Shown here: positions 6,753 through 12,659 of the stretch, piece by piece
Position numbering within the stretch: position 1 is the stretch's first letter
Layout of the letters: each line of letters opens with the position of its first letter
Assembly (NCBI GenBank): GCA_031283115.1
Contig: JAITCK010000137.1
Location: 1 to 12,659 of the forward strand
Direction: 5' to 3'
Source of the DNA: Cellulomonadaceae bacterium
GTDB lineage: Bacteria > Actinomycetota > Actinomycetes > Actinomycetales > Cellulomonadaceae
Length of the DNA stretch: 12,659 nt
Notes under the pieces: model-generated
The model's input: only the letters and a program-made list of their open reading frames with translations
Database searches by the model: none
Told to the model about the DNA's origin: nothing
Translations under genes and position numbers: made by a program

Positions 6753-6761
6753 TGCCTTATG
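6745..6761. promoter_or_regulatory. Palindromic operator CATAAGG-TTG-CCTTATG over -10 and start codon
   Basis: Perfect 7-bp arms with a 3-bp centre span the -10 hexamer and the ATG of the HTH-MNT gene. Binding here would block polymerase. Since the downstream protein has its own helix-turn-helix, autorepression is the simplest reading. Confidence 0.6.
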
Positions 6762-7232
6762 GATTTGGTGTCGGAGTATCGGCAAGCGCAGAGTGATGAG
6801 GCGGCTGCGCGGTTGCGACGGGCTGCGGCTCTGCGTGGGATGAGCGTCGAGGGAATGTCGCAGTCGCAGATTGCGCAGGCGTTAGGGGTCAGTCAATCTG
6901 CCGTGAGTCAGCAGATGCGGACGGCAGCCGATATCGCTCAGGCCGCGCCTGAGGCTGTCATCAATGCTGCTGCCGGAACGGTGAAGCAGGTGGCAGAAAA
7001 GCGCGGCTTTACCCGTCTGGCCGTTTTTGGGTCGGCGGCTCGTGGCCAAGCCCGGCCTGACTCAGACATTGACCTGCTTGTCGAGCCTCCCCAGGGCGCT
7101 ACCATCCTTGACCTGCTCGACCTCAAAGACCGCCTCGCGGCCATCGTCGGTCGTGCCGTCGACCTTGTCACCTATGGTGGCCTGAAACCCACTCTTGACG
7201 ATGACATCCTCGCCGAGGCGGTGCCCCTGTGA
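6759..7232 (+). CDS. HTH-nucleotidyltransferase (MNT/MntA-like) antitoxin
   Basis: 157 residues. An N-terminal helix-turn-helix (about 33-56: MSQSQIAQALGVSQSAVSQQ) precedes a minimal nucleotidyltransferase domain (about 80-157). That domain has the GSx10DxD motif: G91-S92, then D103-I-D105 within FGSAARGQARPDSDIDLLVE. In studied HepT/MntA systems the nucleotidyltransferase AMPylates a tyrosine of the HEPN toxin and so silences it; the intact motif suggests the same here. Plain MntA proteins lack the DNA-binding part, so this one may combine toxin modification with transcriptional autoregulation. That is an inference, supported by the palindrome at its start. The stop overlaps the start of the toxin gene (TGATG at 7230-7234). 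There is only weak Shine-Dalgarno-like sequence, in keeping with a leaderless start. Confidence 0.88.
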   Translation: MDLVSEYRQAQSDEAAARLRRAAALRGMSVEGMSQSQIAQALGVSQSAVSQQMRTAADIAQAAPEAVINAAAGTVKQVAEKRGFTRLAVFGSAARGQARPDSDIDLLVEPPQGATILDLLDLKDRLAAIVGRAVDLVTYGGLKPTLDDDILAEAVPL

Positions 7233-7594
7233 TGGATCGGAAAACCGCGAAAGAACTTCTCCACATCCGCGACTGGCTGTCCCACGCCGCGCAGATTGTT
7301 GACGGCGGGCAAGTCGCCTACAACTCGTCCATGCTCGCACAAGAGGCAGGCGACTCACTGTTGATGAAGCTTGGCGAAGCCTGCCGCCGCCTAGACCACA
7401 TGGGGTTCACCGAACCGTCAGGCGTCAACCTTGCCGATGCTATCGCTACCCGAAACTGGGTGATACACCGCTACGACAACATCGACCGCGACCTCACCTG
7501 GCACACCCTCGCCACCAACCTCCCCCAATGGCAGGCCGCATTCGCCTCCCTCTTCACCGAAGCAGAAGCCGCCTTACGTATCTGCGTGGACTGA
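7232..7594 (+). CDS. HepT-like HEPN RNase toxin (DUF86 family)
   Basis: 120 residues from ATG 7232, with an alternative in-frame GTG at 7229. It is an all-helical HEPN protein of the usual length. The catalytic and target motif R-x4-H-x-Y is intact as RNWVIHRY: R74, N75, H79, Y81. In studied relatives R and H cut RNA and the Tyr is AMPylated by the MNT partner. The N-terminal helix HIRDWLSHAAQIVDG also fits the family. The gene overlaps the stop of the HTH-MNT gene, so the pair is one operon with the antitoxin translated first. The next gene is convergent, with its end at 7677. The 82-base gap holds no clear terminator. Confidence 0.88.
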   Translation: MDRKTAKELLHIRDWLSHAAQIVDGGQVAYNSSMLAQEAGDSLLMKLGEACRRLDHMGFTEPSGVNLADAIATRNWVIHRYDNIDRDLTWHTLATNLPQWQAAFASLFTEAEAALRICVD

Positions 7595-7676
7595 ATGACA
7601 CTGATTTTGGTTCAGGCTTTCGTCCCGGTTTCGTATCCTGCTGGTTTCGAGTTCTTTGCGGCAACGTGATGCCTCA

Positions 7677-8235
7677 TCAGAAACGGTCTACTTTCTTACT
7701 GCCGTACCACGCACCTCCTGCTGCTTCGAGCGCTGTCAGCACATCGTTGAGGGTTGCGGTCGGTCGGTTCATTGCGCGGGCCTGACTGTAGAGCGCCTCG
7801 ATTGTCCCGTGAGGGTCAAGGTCGAACTCGTCAAGGAGGAAGTCGTCGGGCGAGGTTGCGTGAAGGTCAAAGGGCCGCAATGCATCATCAGGGAAGTTGT
7901 GGAGGTTAGACGTGACGATCACATCGGCACGGCCACTGACCGCTGCCGCAACGACATGACGGTCGTTGGGGTCAGGCAGCGTGATGCCGTCAAGCAGCGA
8001 CTCCCAACCGTCAACATGTGCGCCCTCGAAAGATTCATTCATGGTCCGAAACCGGGCGTCGACGCGAGCAGAGCCTAGGTCAGTGCGAACCGTCAAGATT
8101 GCTTTCCGTGCCTCAGCAAGGCCCCGGTCGCTCCAGCGGGCGATAGATGCCGCGCTCCGCCAGGCGCAGGAGCGTGTCAGCCAAGGCGACCGGAACCATG
8201 ACGGCCGCATCAAGGAAGGCAGAGAACAAGGTCAA
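7677..8235 (-). pseudogene. PIN-domain toxin (PIN_3-like), frameshifted
   Basis: From a TTG at 8235 the minus strand reads LFSAFLDAAVMVPVALAD (with the first catalytic Asp), then TLLRLAERGIYRP. At about 8134-8138 the frame breaks, as if two bases were lost. The next frame continues WSDRGLAEARKAI with the conserved Glu, LPDPNDRHVVAAAV with the acidic pair and DVIVTSNLHNFP, ending DRF at 7677, about 186 residues in total. All PIN active-site positions are present but split between frames. If the frameshift is real, the toxin is dead unless rescued by recoding. The downstream piece alone lacks the first Asp. It lies 3 bp after the antitoxin's stop, as in intact antitoxin-PIN pairs. A sequencing error cannot be excluded, but the antitoxin is also broken. 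Confidence 0.8.
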
Positions 8236-8238
8236 GAG

Positions 8239-8522
8239 TCATTCCCCGCGACGCGCTGCGGCGAGCGCCTGACGGTAATCGTCAGCCTTTGCTTCGTATA
8301 GGCCGTCCTCAACACTTTGGCGGGTCATCTCGCCTAGGCGAAGGTCTCGCTCCACTTTTCGGCGTTCGCGGTAGTTGAGACATCACTGAGGCGAAGGCGG
8401 CGGTGACGCCCTGTGCCGGGCACCTCGTAGGCTATCTGGTGATCCTTCAACAACTTGACCAGGGTTGGTCGGTTGATGTCGAGGAAGTCTGCCGCTTGCT
8501 GCGTGGTGAGGCGTTGACGCAT
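8239..8522 (-). pseudogene. Excisionase-type HTH antitoxin of the PIN toxin, frameshifted
   Basis: Starting at ATG 8522, RLTTQQAADFLDINRPTLVK followed by LLKDHQIAYEV and GRHRRLRLSDV is a MerR/Xis-like HTH_17 domain, typical of antitoxins paired with PIN_3 toxins. At about 8379-8382 one base appears missing, and the frame goes to a stop at 8334. The other frame continues NYRERRKVERDLRLGEMTRQ, then SVEDGLYEAKADDYRQ, to TGA at 8239-8241, just before the toxin start. Relatives, as I recall them, carry extra N-terminal residues. Here the ATG lies inside copy B of the LuxR tail repeat, so the N-terminus may have been replaced at a recombination junction. About 94 residues in total if the frameshift is ignored. 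Confidence 0.8.
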
Positions 8523-8569
8523 CCGGTGTGACGAGCCCGGCCTCGTAAGCAGTGATGACGAGTGGGGCG
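8515..8569 (-). repeat. LuxR-gene tail repeat, copy B
   Basis: Encodes PLVITAYEAGLVTPDAS on the minus strand in a frame different from the antitoxin that starts inside it. It matches copy A (6244-6298) at 48 of 54 compared positions. Homology stops abruptly on both sides, and no receiver or HTH helix is found upstream before the histidine-kinase stop. Confidence 0.78.
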
Positions 8570-8600
8570 ACGCCTGGCCAGCCGGGCGTTCTCGGTACGG

Positions 8601-10031
8601 TCACGCGGGTGGATGGGGAGCCGTGACCGGGCAGAAGGTGAGGGTGGCGGTGAAGAGGTCGCCAGTGACGGTGATGGTCAGGGTGCCACCCATGAGTTCC
8701 ATGAGGTTTCGGGCGATGTAAAGGCCCAGGCCAGACCCTTCGCTGGTGCGGGCTTGGTCGCCGCGGATGAACTGTTCGGTGAGAGCATCGGGGAGTAAGT
8801 CGATGGGTTGGGCGGAAGTGTTTTTTATCGTGATGGTGGGGTTGACGGGCGCACCGATTTCCACGAAGACCCGCGTCCCCGGCAGGGCGTAGGCGGCAGC
8901 GTTGGCGAAGAGGTTGTCAAGGACGCGCCACAGCAGGGTCGGGTCGGCGTCCGCCAGGAGCCGGGATGCCGATCCCGCCTCCGTCCCTGGCCCCGACTCC
9001 GCCTCCGGGCGCCTGTCATCGCGGCGAATGACCAGATCCATCGATAAATTCTCTAAGATGCCGGCGTATTCGCCGGATATTTGCCCGATGATTTCCGCTA
9101 AGTCGATGCGCTGCATAGCCACGTCAACATTTCCGCTGGCTGTTTTCGAGGCGGCCAGCAAGTCGGAAATGAGCACTTTGAGGCGGGCTGATTTGCGGTC
9201 CAGCACGTCAAGGTATTCAGCAGCCTGCTCACCATCAAGCGGAGTCCGTTTCAGCAAATCAACATAGTTGATGATGGAGGTCAGCGGGGTGCGAATATCG
9301 TGCGAGACGTTAGTTATCAACTCAGCCCGGAATCGCTCACTGGCAACCCGGTCCTCATTGGCCCGCTCGTATTGACCTTCCAAGCCCAAGATAAACCGGC
9401 AGATATAGGCGATAGCGCACAACATCACCCCAGTCAGAATAAAAGGCTGCCAGCCGGAAGCCGTCTGCACTGCATGGCCACCAACCCAGACTTGATGCAG
9501 CAGATCGTTTGCCAGGGCAACCAGGTAACCCAGGGTAATGGCAAGCAGAACAGCAATGGCGGCTCCAATAAGGCGACGCAGCGGGGAAAACCGGCGCAAC
9601 AAAGTGGCCCAGGCAAAAAGTTGCGCTTTATCCCGCAGGCGGGCCACCGCTTCGAGGAGCACCGCCATCGTCACCGCATAGGTCAGCACCGCCCACACCA
9701 TGGGGAGGCTACCGACAAACACCTCACCCAAGCCGATAATCCACACCGTCATCGCCGCGACAACCAGGACCGTCATATCCAGTGTCCGCCAGGGGAGCCG
9801 CTGCCCCCGTCCCCTCCACCACACCGACGCGACCAGGGCGGCCAGGCTGGCAACCAGCACCCCGACAGCCACCGGAAGGGTCATCGTCACGACAAGGAAG
9901 CCGACCCGTCGGGCATAGCCATACGACAAGTCCCGCATCATCTGGTCAGCGGCCAGAAACCCCGCGATAAGAGCCGCAACCTGTGTGATCGGAGAGCGCG
10001 CCACCCGCATCAAAAAAGCCGACATCGTCAC
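8601..10031 (-). CDS. VanS-like membrane sensor histidine kinase
   Basis: 476 residues from a GTG at 10031 whose GTGA overlaps the response-regulator stop; an ATG at 10025 is the alternative. The N-terminal half has about six hydrophobic segments (roughly 16-32, 44-70, 85-103, 110-130, 153-175, 195-216) with little extracellular sequence, so it may sense within the membrane. Kinase part: H-box NVSHDIRTPLTSI with H244, a dimerisation helix to about 290, N-box LDNLFANAAAYA (N373, N377) and G-box EGSGLGLYIARN (431-442). It should phosphorylate the response regulator encoded just upstream. It is the last gene of the vanY-regulator-kinase operon. A short Glu/Gly-rich insert (about 341-356) separates the two halves of the ATPase domain. 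Confidence 0.92.
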   Translation of the reverse strand: MTMSAFLMRVARSPITQVAALIAGFLAADQMMRDLSYGYARRVGFLVVTMTLPVAVGVLVASLAALVASVWWRGRGQRLPWRTLDMTVLVVAAMTVWIIGLGEVFVGSLPMVWAVLTYAVTMAVLLEAVARLRDKAQLFAWATLLRRFSPLRRLIGAAIAVLLAITLGYLVALANDLLHQVWVGGHAVQTASGWQPFILTGVMLCAIAYICRFILGLEGQYERANEDRVASERFRAELITNVSHDIRTPLTSIINYVDLLKRTPLDGEQAAEYLDVLDRKSARLKVLISDLLAASKTASGNVDVAMQRIDLAEIIGQISGEYAGILENLSMDLVIRRDDRRPEAESGPGTEAGSASRLLADADPTLLWRVLDNLFANAAAYALPGTRVFVEIGAPVNPTITIKNTSAQPIDLLPDALTEQFIRGDQARTSEGSGLGLYIARNLMELMGGTLTITVTGDLFTATLTFCPVTAPHPPA

Positions 10032-10771
10032 TGACGTTTCGCCACCTTATATCCAAACCCGTACACGATGGTGAGGTATTCGGGCTCGGACGGGTTGATT
10101 TCAATCTTTTCTCGAATATGTCGAATATGAACCGACACGGTTTTGGGCACGTTGAAGGCTTGCTCGCCCCACACTGCTGCGTAAATCTGTTCGGAGGAAA
10201 AGACCTGTTCTTGATGAGTCATCAGCAGGCGGAGTATCCGAAACTCGGTGGCCGTCAAGGGAGCGTCCCGTCCATCGATGGTGACCCGTTTCGCGGTGTC
10301 GTCCAGAACCAGGCCGCCGGTCTGATACACGGTGCTGACCTCCGATGCCGGTGGCGCATCCGTGGCTACTGCTGGCGCGTTCGTCATGCCGCCCAGCCGG
10401 GCATAGCGGCGCAGCATGGCGTTGGCACGGGCCAGGAGTTCCACCGGGTTGAAAGGCTTGGTCAGGTAGTCGTCGCCGCCCATGGTCAGGCCCAGCACCC
10501 GATCCGTATCCTCCCCCTTAGCGGAGAGGAACAAGATAGGCACGTTGCTGGTTCGCCGCAGGGTCACTGCCGCCTGAATCCCATCCATCCGCGGCATCAT
10601 CACATCGAGAATGACCAGGTGAATCGGCTGGCTGCCCCCGGCCTCCACCGCTGCCACCGCCTCACAGCCGTCGGCAGCCTGGACTACCTGGTAGCCGCCC
10701 TGGGTCAGGTAAATGTCCAGGGCTGCGCGGATATCTGCGTCATCATCACAGACCAGAACGGTGTAGACCAC
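10028..10771 (-). CDS. OmpR/VanR-like response regulator
   Basis: 247 residues. I place the start at GTG 10771, not at in-frame starts further up that lie inside the vanY-like gene, because AGGGAG stands 9 nt upstream (10781-10786) and homology begins with VYTVLVCDDD. The receiver domain has acidic D9/D10, phosphoacceptor D56 in LVILDVMMP, S83 and K105 in LTKPFNP. A 40-residue Ala/Thr/Pro linker leads to a winged-helix Trans_reg_C domain. That domain has LTATEFRILRLLM, VWGEQAF and the recognition helix region VSVHIRHIREKIE, ending VYGFGYKVAKRQ. It is the partner of the kinase that follows with a 4-bp overlap. The direct repeats upstream of the vanY-like gene are a plausible target site. Confidence 0.93.
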   Translation of the reverse strand: MVYTVLVCDDDADIRAALDIYLTQGGYQVVQAADGCEAVAAVEAGGSQPIHLVILDVMMPRMDGIQAAVTLRRTSNVPILFLSAKGEDTDRVLGLTMGGDDYLTKPFNPVELLARANAMLRRYARLGGMTNAPAVATDAPPASEVSTVYQTGGLVLDDTAKRVTIDGRDAPLTATEFRILRLLMTHQEQVFSSEQIYAAVWGEQAFNVPKTVSVHIRHIREKIEINPSEPEYLTIVYGFGYKVAKRQ

Positions 10772-10806
10772 GCCCGTATTCTCCCTGATGCTTCGCGGGA
10801 TTTTCA

Positions 10807-11649
10807 TCAAGCCGAACCACCCGACGGGCAGGCTTGCGTCAGATATTCCTCCAAGACGAGACCCTGGCCCGTCATCGCTGTCGCGTGCGCTTGTCCGACG
10901 AAGCGGAAATGCCAAGGCTCCGCCGCAACACCCGTGATCGGCTGTTTTCCCTCCGGGTACCGCAGAATGAGCCCGAAGCGGGGGGCGTTGGCGGCCAGCC
11001 AGCGACCCTCCGGCGAAGCACCCAGGTCAGCCTTCGGAATACCCGTCGCCATGATGTCCGCCGCTAAGCCCGTCTGATGCTCGCTGTGCCCAGGTGGCAG
11101 CACGTAATCGCGCCACTGGTCGCCGAACCGCTGTGGGCCTTCATCCCAGAGTTGTTGCTGAGAGGCGGCGCTGCGGAAGCCAGAGCTGACGGTAAACGGC
11201 CCCACACCCTCGGCCCGTGCGGCAGCAAACAAGCCAGCCACAGCATCAAGCGCTGTCGGACGCAGGGAAATGCCGTCCAACATGACGGGAACCATCGGCG
11301 AGGCCGCCACCAGATCCCTCGGCTCACCATCGGCCGGATGATCCCGATTGACCAGCACCAACAGGCCCGCAGGGTCTGTGCACCCGGTCGCCGTCGCCGC
11401 ATCAGACCACGACACAAGAGACTGCACCGCCTCCGCGATAGCGCCGTGATGGATGGCAACCCCGGACACCAGCGCCGACGCCAGCCCCCCGACGATAACG
11501 GCCCGGACGACCCGTCGCGCCCTTCGCCGCCGTGCCCGTGGAGGCTGCGTTACTGCGGGGACGCTCGCTGCGCGAGTGTGGGCTGGTGGGGCAGCGGGTG
11601 GGTACGACGGCGGATAGGTGGGCGGGCGCTGCTGGTCGGTGGACGTCAC
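10807..11649 (-). CDS. VanY-like D-alanyl-D-alanine carboxypeptidase, type II membrane protein
   Basis: 280 residues from GTG 11649, chosen because GAAGGG stands 4 nt upstream; an in-frame TTG at 11667 is the alternative but lies inside the inverted repeat. The N-terminus is Pro-rich and cytoplasmic, then RARRRRARR and one membrane helix (about 47-66), which puts the enzyme outside. Zinc-peptidase motifs of the VanY family (PF02557): SGFRS (156-160), S-x-H-x2-G-x-A-x-D as SEHQTGLAAD (S189, H191, D198), and ExWH as EPWHFRF (E244, H247). It should trim the terminal D-Ala of peptidoglycan stem peptides. It is the first gene of an operon with a VanR/VanS-like pair, 35 bp upstream of the regulator. 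No vanHAX genes are visible, so glycopeptide resistance is not implied. Confidence 0.93.
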   Translation of the reverse strand: MTSTDQQRPPTYPPSYPPAAPPAHTRAASVPAVTQPPRARRRRARRVVRAVIVGGLASALVSGVAIHHGAIAEAVQSLVSWSDAATATGCTDPAGLLVLVNRDHPADGEPRDLVAASPMVPVMLDGISLRPTALDAVAGLFAAARAEGVGPFTVSSGFRSAASQQQLWDEGPQRFGDQWRDYVLPPGHSEHQTGLAADIMATGIPKADLGASPEGRWLAANAPRFGLILRYPEGKQPITGVAAEPWHFRFVGQAHATAMTGQGLVLEEYLTQACPSGGSA

Positions 11650-11658
11650 GATGCCCTT

Positions 11659-11692
11659 CTTTCTCAACGGTGGACTACTGCTGTTGAGAAAG
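11659..11692. promoter_or_regulatory. Perfect 10-bp inverted repeat in the vanY leader
   Basis: CTTTCTCAAC (11659-11668) and GTTGAGAAAG (11683-11692) flank a 14-base spacer. The proximal arm touches the Shine-Dalgarno of the vanY-like gene (11654-11659). In RNA this hairpin could limit ribosome access; in DNA it is a credible operator with arm centres 24 bp apart. Confidence 0.6.
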
Positions 11693-11717
11693 ACGGTATC
11701 GACCCCATCTTCAGGCC

Positions 11718-11749
11718 AGTTTGCAGACCGTCAAAGGTCTGTCAAAGGT
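11718..11749 (-). promoter_or_regulatory. Promoter and OmpR-type direct repeat of the vanY operon
   Basis: On the minus strand ACCTTTGAC occurs twice (11741-11749 and 11730-11738) with an 11-bp period, one helical turn, as for OmpR-family sites. The distal copy runs into a perfect -35 TTGACA (11740-11745), 16 bp from a weaker -10 CAAACT (11718-11723). This puts the transcript start near 11710, about 60 nt before the GTG. The promoter assignment is tentative, while the repeat itself is exact. Confidence 0.5.
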
Positions 11750-11786
11750 TGTTGTTCCGTCCCCGTTGGGCCGACGGCACTCGGCA

Positions 11787-12659
11787 TCACGTCCGGCGCG
11801 GTTGCGGGCGAGACTTCGCAGGCGGTGATGACGGGTTGGGCGCGGTCTCAGGTGAGACCTCGTCGAGGAAATCGGTGACGACGTGGGTGAAGCGCAACGG
11901 ATCGTCGAGGGGGAGGCCGTGGGTGGCGTCGGGGACGATGAGGCAGCGACCCGCAGGGAGAGCATCAGCGATGAGGCGGGTGTGGGATTCCCTGATGACA
12001 TCGTTCTGACCTGCGGCGATGAGGGCGGGCGCTGTGACGGCGGCCAGTGACGCCGGGGCGATGCGTGGCTGGGAGGTCATCAGGCCGACGATCTCTGCCG
12101 TGGCGTGCAGGCGACGACGGGTCTGCCCGCAGGTGAGGAGACTGGCAGCTCGCAGTCGGAACCAGCGCAGCCAGGTTTTCACCAGCAGCACAGGCTTGAC
12201 GCCGGTGGGGACAATGTTGGCCCCATAGGTGACCAACGACCGGACACGGCCCGGATGCGCCACGGCGAAAGCGAGGGCGATATTCCCGCCGTCAGAAAAG
12301 CCGACAACGTCAACCTGGTCGATAGGTTTGTTGCCGCCGTTTCTGACGGCGGCGTACAGGGCGTCGAGAACGGCCGCAAGGTCATCAGCGCAGCGGTCGA
12401 TGGTCAGCGGGCCATCGCCTCGGGCCGATTGACCATGACCGCGTGTGTCAACGGTGACGACCGTCCGCCCGGCAGCAGTCAGTACGGGCACGATGGGGTC
12501 GAAAATGTGGTGGTCTTCCCCGTTGCCGTGCAGCAGCACGATCACTGGCGTCGGTGTGCTCGATGTGTCCGGCGCCGTCCGGCGCTTGCCTGTCGTCGTC
12601 GGAGCCTCGCCCGCTGTAGCAGCCTCAGCCCTCGTCACATCCACCCGCAGGCCGTCAAT
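11787..12659 (-). CDS. Alpha/beta hydrolase, 5' end beyond the window
   Basis: 290 residues are visible. The frame stays open through the right edge as IDGLRVDV, a typical first strand of this family, so the start probably lies outside; a GTG at 12644 is the internal alternative. A 30-residue Ala/Thr/Pro-rich insert precedes VIVLLHGNGEDHH (HG oxyanion loop). VDTRGHGQS follows, then the nucleophile elbow G-F-S-D-G in VVGFSDGGNIAL, the acid in AAGQNDVI and the catalytic His in DATHGLP. The triad is therefore complete. Substrate unknown; relatives include esterases and epoxide- or lactone-type hydrolases. The last 25 or so residues are Pro/Ser-rich and are read in a frame of copy C of the LuxR tail repeat, so the original C-terminus may have been extended by a junction. 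It lies upstream of the vanY operon on the same strand. Confidence 0.88.
   Translation of the reverse strand: MDGLRVDVTRAEAATAGEAPTTTGKRRTAPDTSSTPTPVIVLLHGNGEDHHIFDPIVPVLTAAGRTVVTVDTRGHGQSARGDGPLTIDRCADDLAAVLDALYAAVRNGGNKPIDQVDVVGFSDGGNIALAFAVAHPGRVRSLVTYGANIVPTGVKPVLLVKTWLRWFRLRAASLLTCGQTRRRLHATAEIVGLMTSQPRIAPASLAAVTAPALIAAGQNDVIRESHTRLIADALPAGRCLIVPDATHGLPLDDPLRFTHVVTDFLDEVSPETAPNPSSPPAKSRPQPRRT
11816..11847 (-). repeat. LuxR-gene tail repeat, copy C (short)
   Basis: Matches copy A at 29 of 32 compared positions around GGCGGTGATGAC and GTTGGGCGCGGTC. In the LuxR frame it reads DRAQPVITACEV against DRAQLVITAYEA of copy A. It lies in the 3' end of the alpha/beta hydrolase gene, which uses another frame. 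Confidence 0.65.

Noticed and set aside
6244..8569. Integrative element with att sites
   Set aside because: The flanking repeats are suggestive, but no integrase, excisionase of phage type, or relaxase is present in the window and the copies differ at six positions. It is kept as a hypothesis, not annotated as a mobile element.
10772..10915. Upstream start for the response regulator inside the vanY-like gene
   Set aside because: The extra 48 residues overlap the vanY-like C-terminus in another frame. A good Shine-Dalgarno precedes GTG 10771.
8601..11649. Vancomycin resistance cluster
   Set aside because: Only VanY-, VanR- and VanS-like genes are present. There is no vanH, D-Ala-D-Lac/Ser ligase or vanX in view, so a general cell-wall stress operon is the safer reading.
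9300..12009. Long plus-strand ORFs (9300-10034, 10118-11077, 11077-12009)
   Set aside because: They are antisense to the kinase, regulator, vanY and hydrolase genes, have low-complexity His/Arg/Pro-rich products without motifs, and exist because of the high GC content.
1..12659. CRISPR arrays, tRNA, rRNA, insertion-sequence transposases
   Set aside because: No regularly spaced repeats, no cloverleaf or rRNA-like stretch, and no transposase motifs or terminal repeats were found on reading both strands.

Overview
The window is GC-rich with strongly GC-biased third codon positions. Gene content (meso-DAP-type lysA, an actinobacterial-style metallo-beta-lactamase-fold protein, NarL/LuxR-type regulator remnants, a VanY/VanR/VanS-like operon) points to the chromosome of an actinomycete (Actinomycetota). 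I cannot name the genus from the sequence alone.

Left part (1-4400): the 3' part of lysA (+) is followed by a 40-residue C-terminal scrap of an Mrr-type restriction endonuclease on the minus strand. Next come two translationally overlapping plus-strand genes, an MBL-fold hydrolase and a membrane-anchored CapA/PGA_cap phosphoesterase-like protein. A conserved-looking protein of unknown function (minus) and a possible small divergent ORF share overlapping start codons at 4156-4159.

Middle part (4430-8570) is an accessory, partly decayed zone. It holds a compositionally foreign AAA/ABC-type ATPase whose C-terminus ends in a HEPN-like R-N-x3-H motif, several gene scraps, and a frameshifted and internally deleted LuxR-family response regulator. 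It also holds an apparently intact HTH-MNT / HepT (HEPN) toxin-antitoxin pair with a perfect palindrome over its -10 and start codon, and a second toxin-antitoxin pair (excisionase-like antitoxin plus PIN toxin) in which both genes carry frameshifts. The toxin-antitoxin block is bracketed by two direct copies (about 55 bp, 6 mismatches in 54 compared) of the tail of a LuxR-type regulator gene. A third, shorter copy lies at 11816-11847.

Right part (8600-12659), all on the minus strand and transcribed right to left: an alpha/beta hydrolase running off the window edge, then a three-gene operon of VanY-like D,D-carboxypeptidase, OmpR/VanR-like response regulator and VanS-like histidine kinase. 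Upstream of vanY is a compact control region with a TTGACA -35, an 11-bp-period direct repeat typical of OmpR-family binding sites, and a perfect 10-bp inverted repeat ending at the Shine-Dalgarno. The layout suggests an autoregulated cell-wall stress operon; no vanHAX genes are visible.

The most notable observations are the ATPase with the HEPN-like C-terminus, the self-operator palindrome of the HTH-MNT antitoxin, the three recurrent LuxR-gene tails at junctions, and three starts where a -10-like hexamer ends exactly 6 nt before ATG (leaderless transcription).
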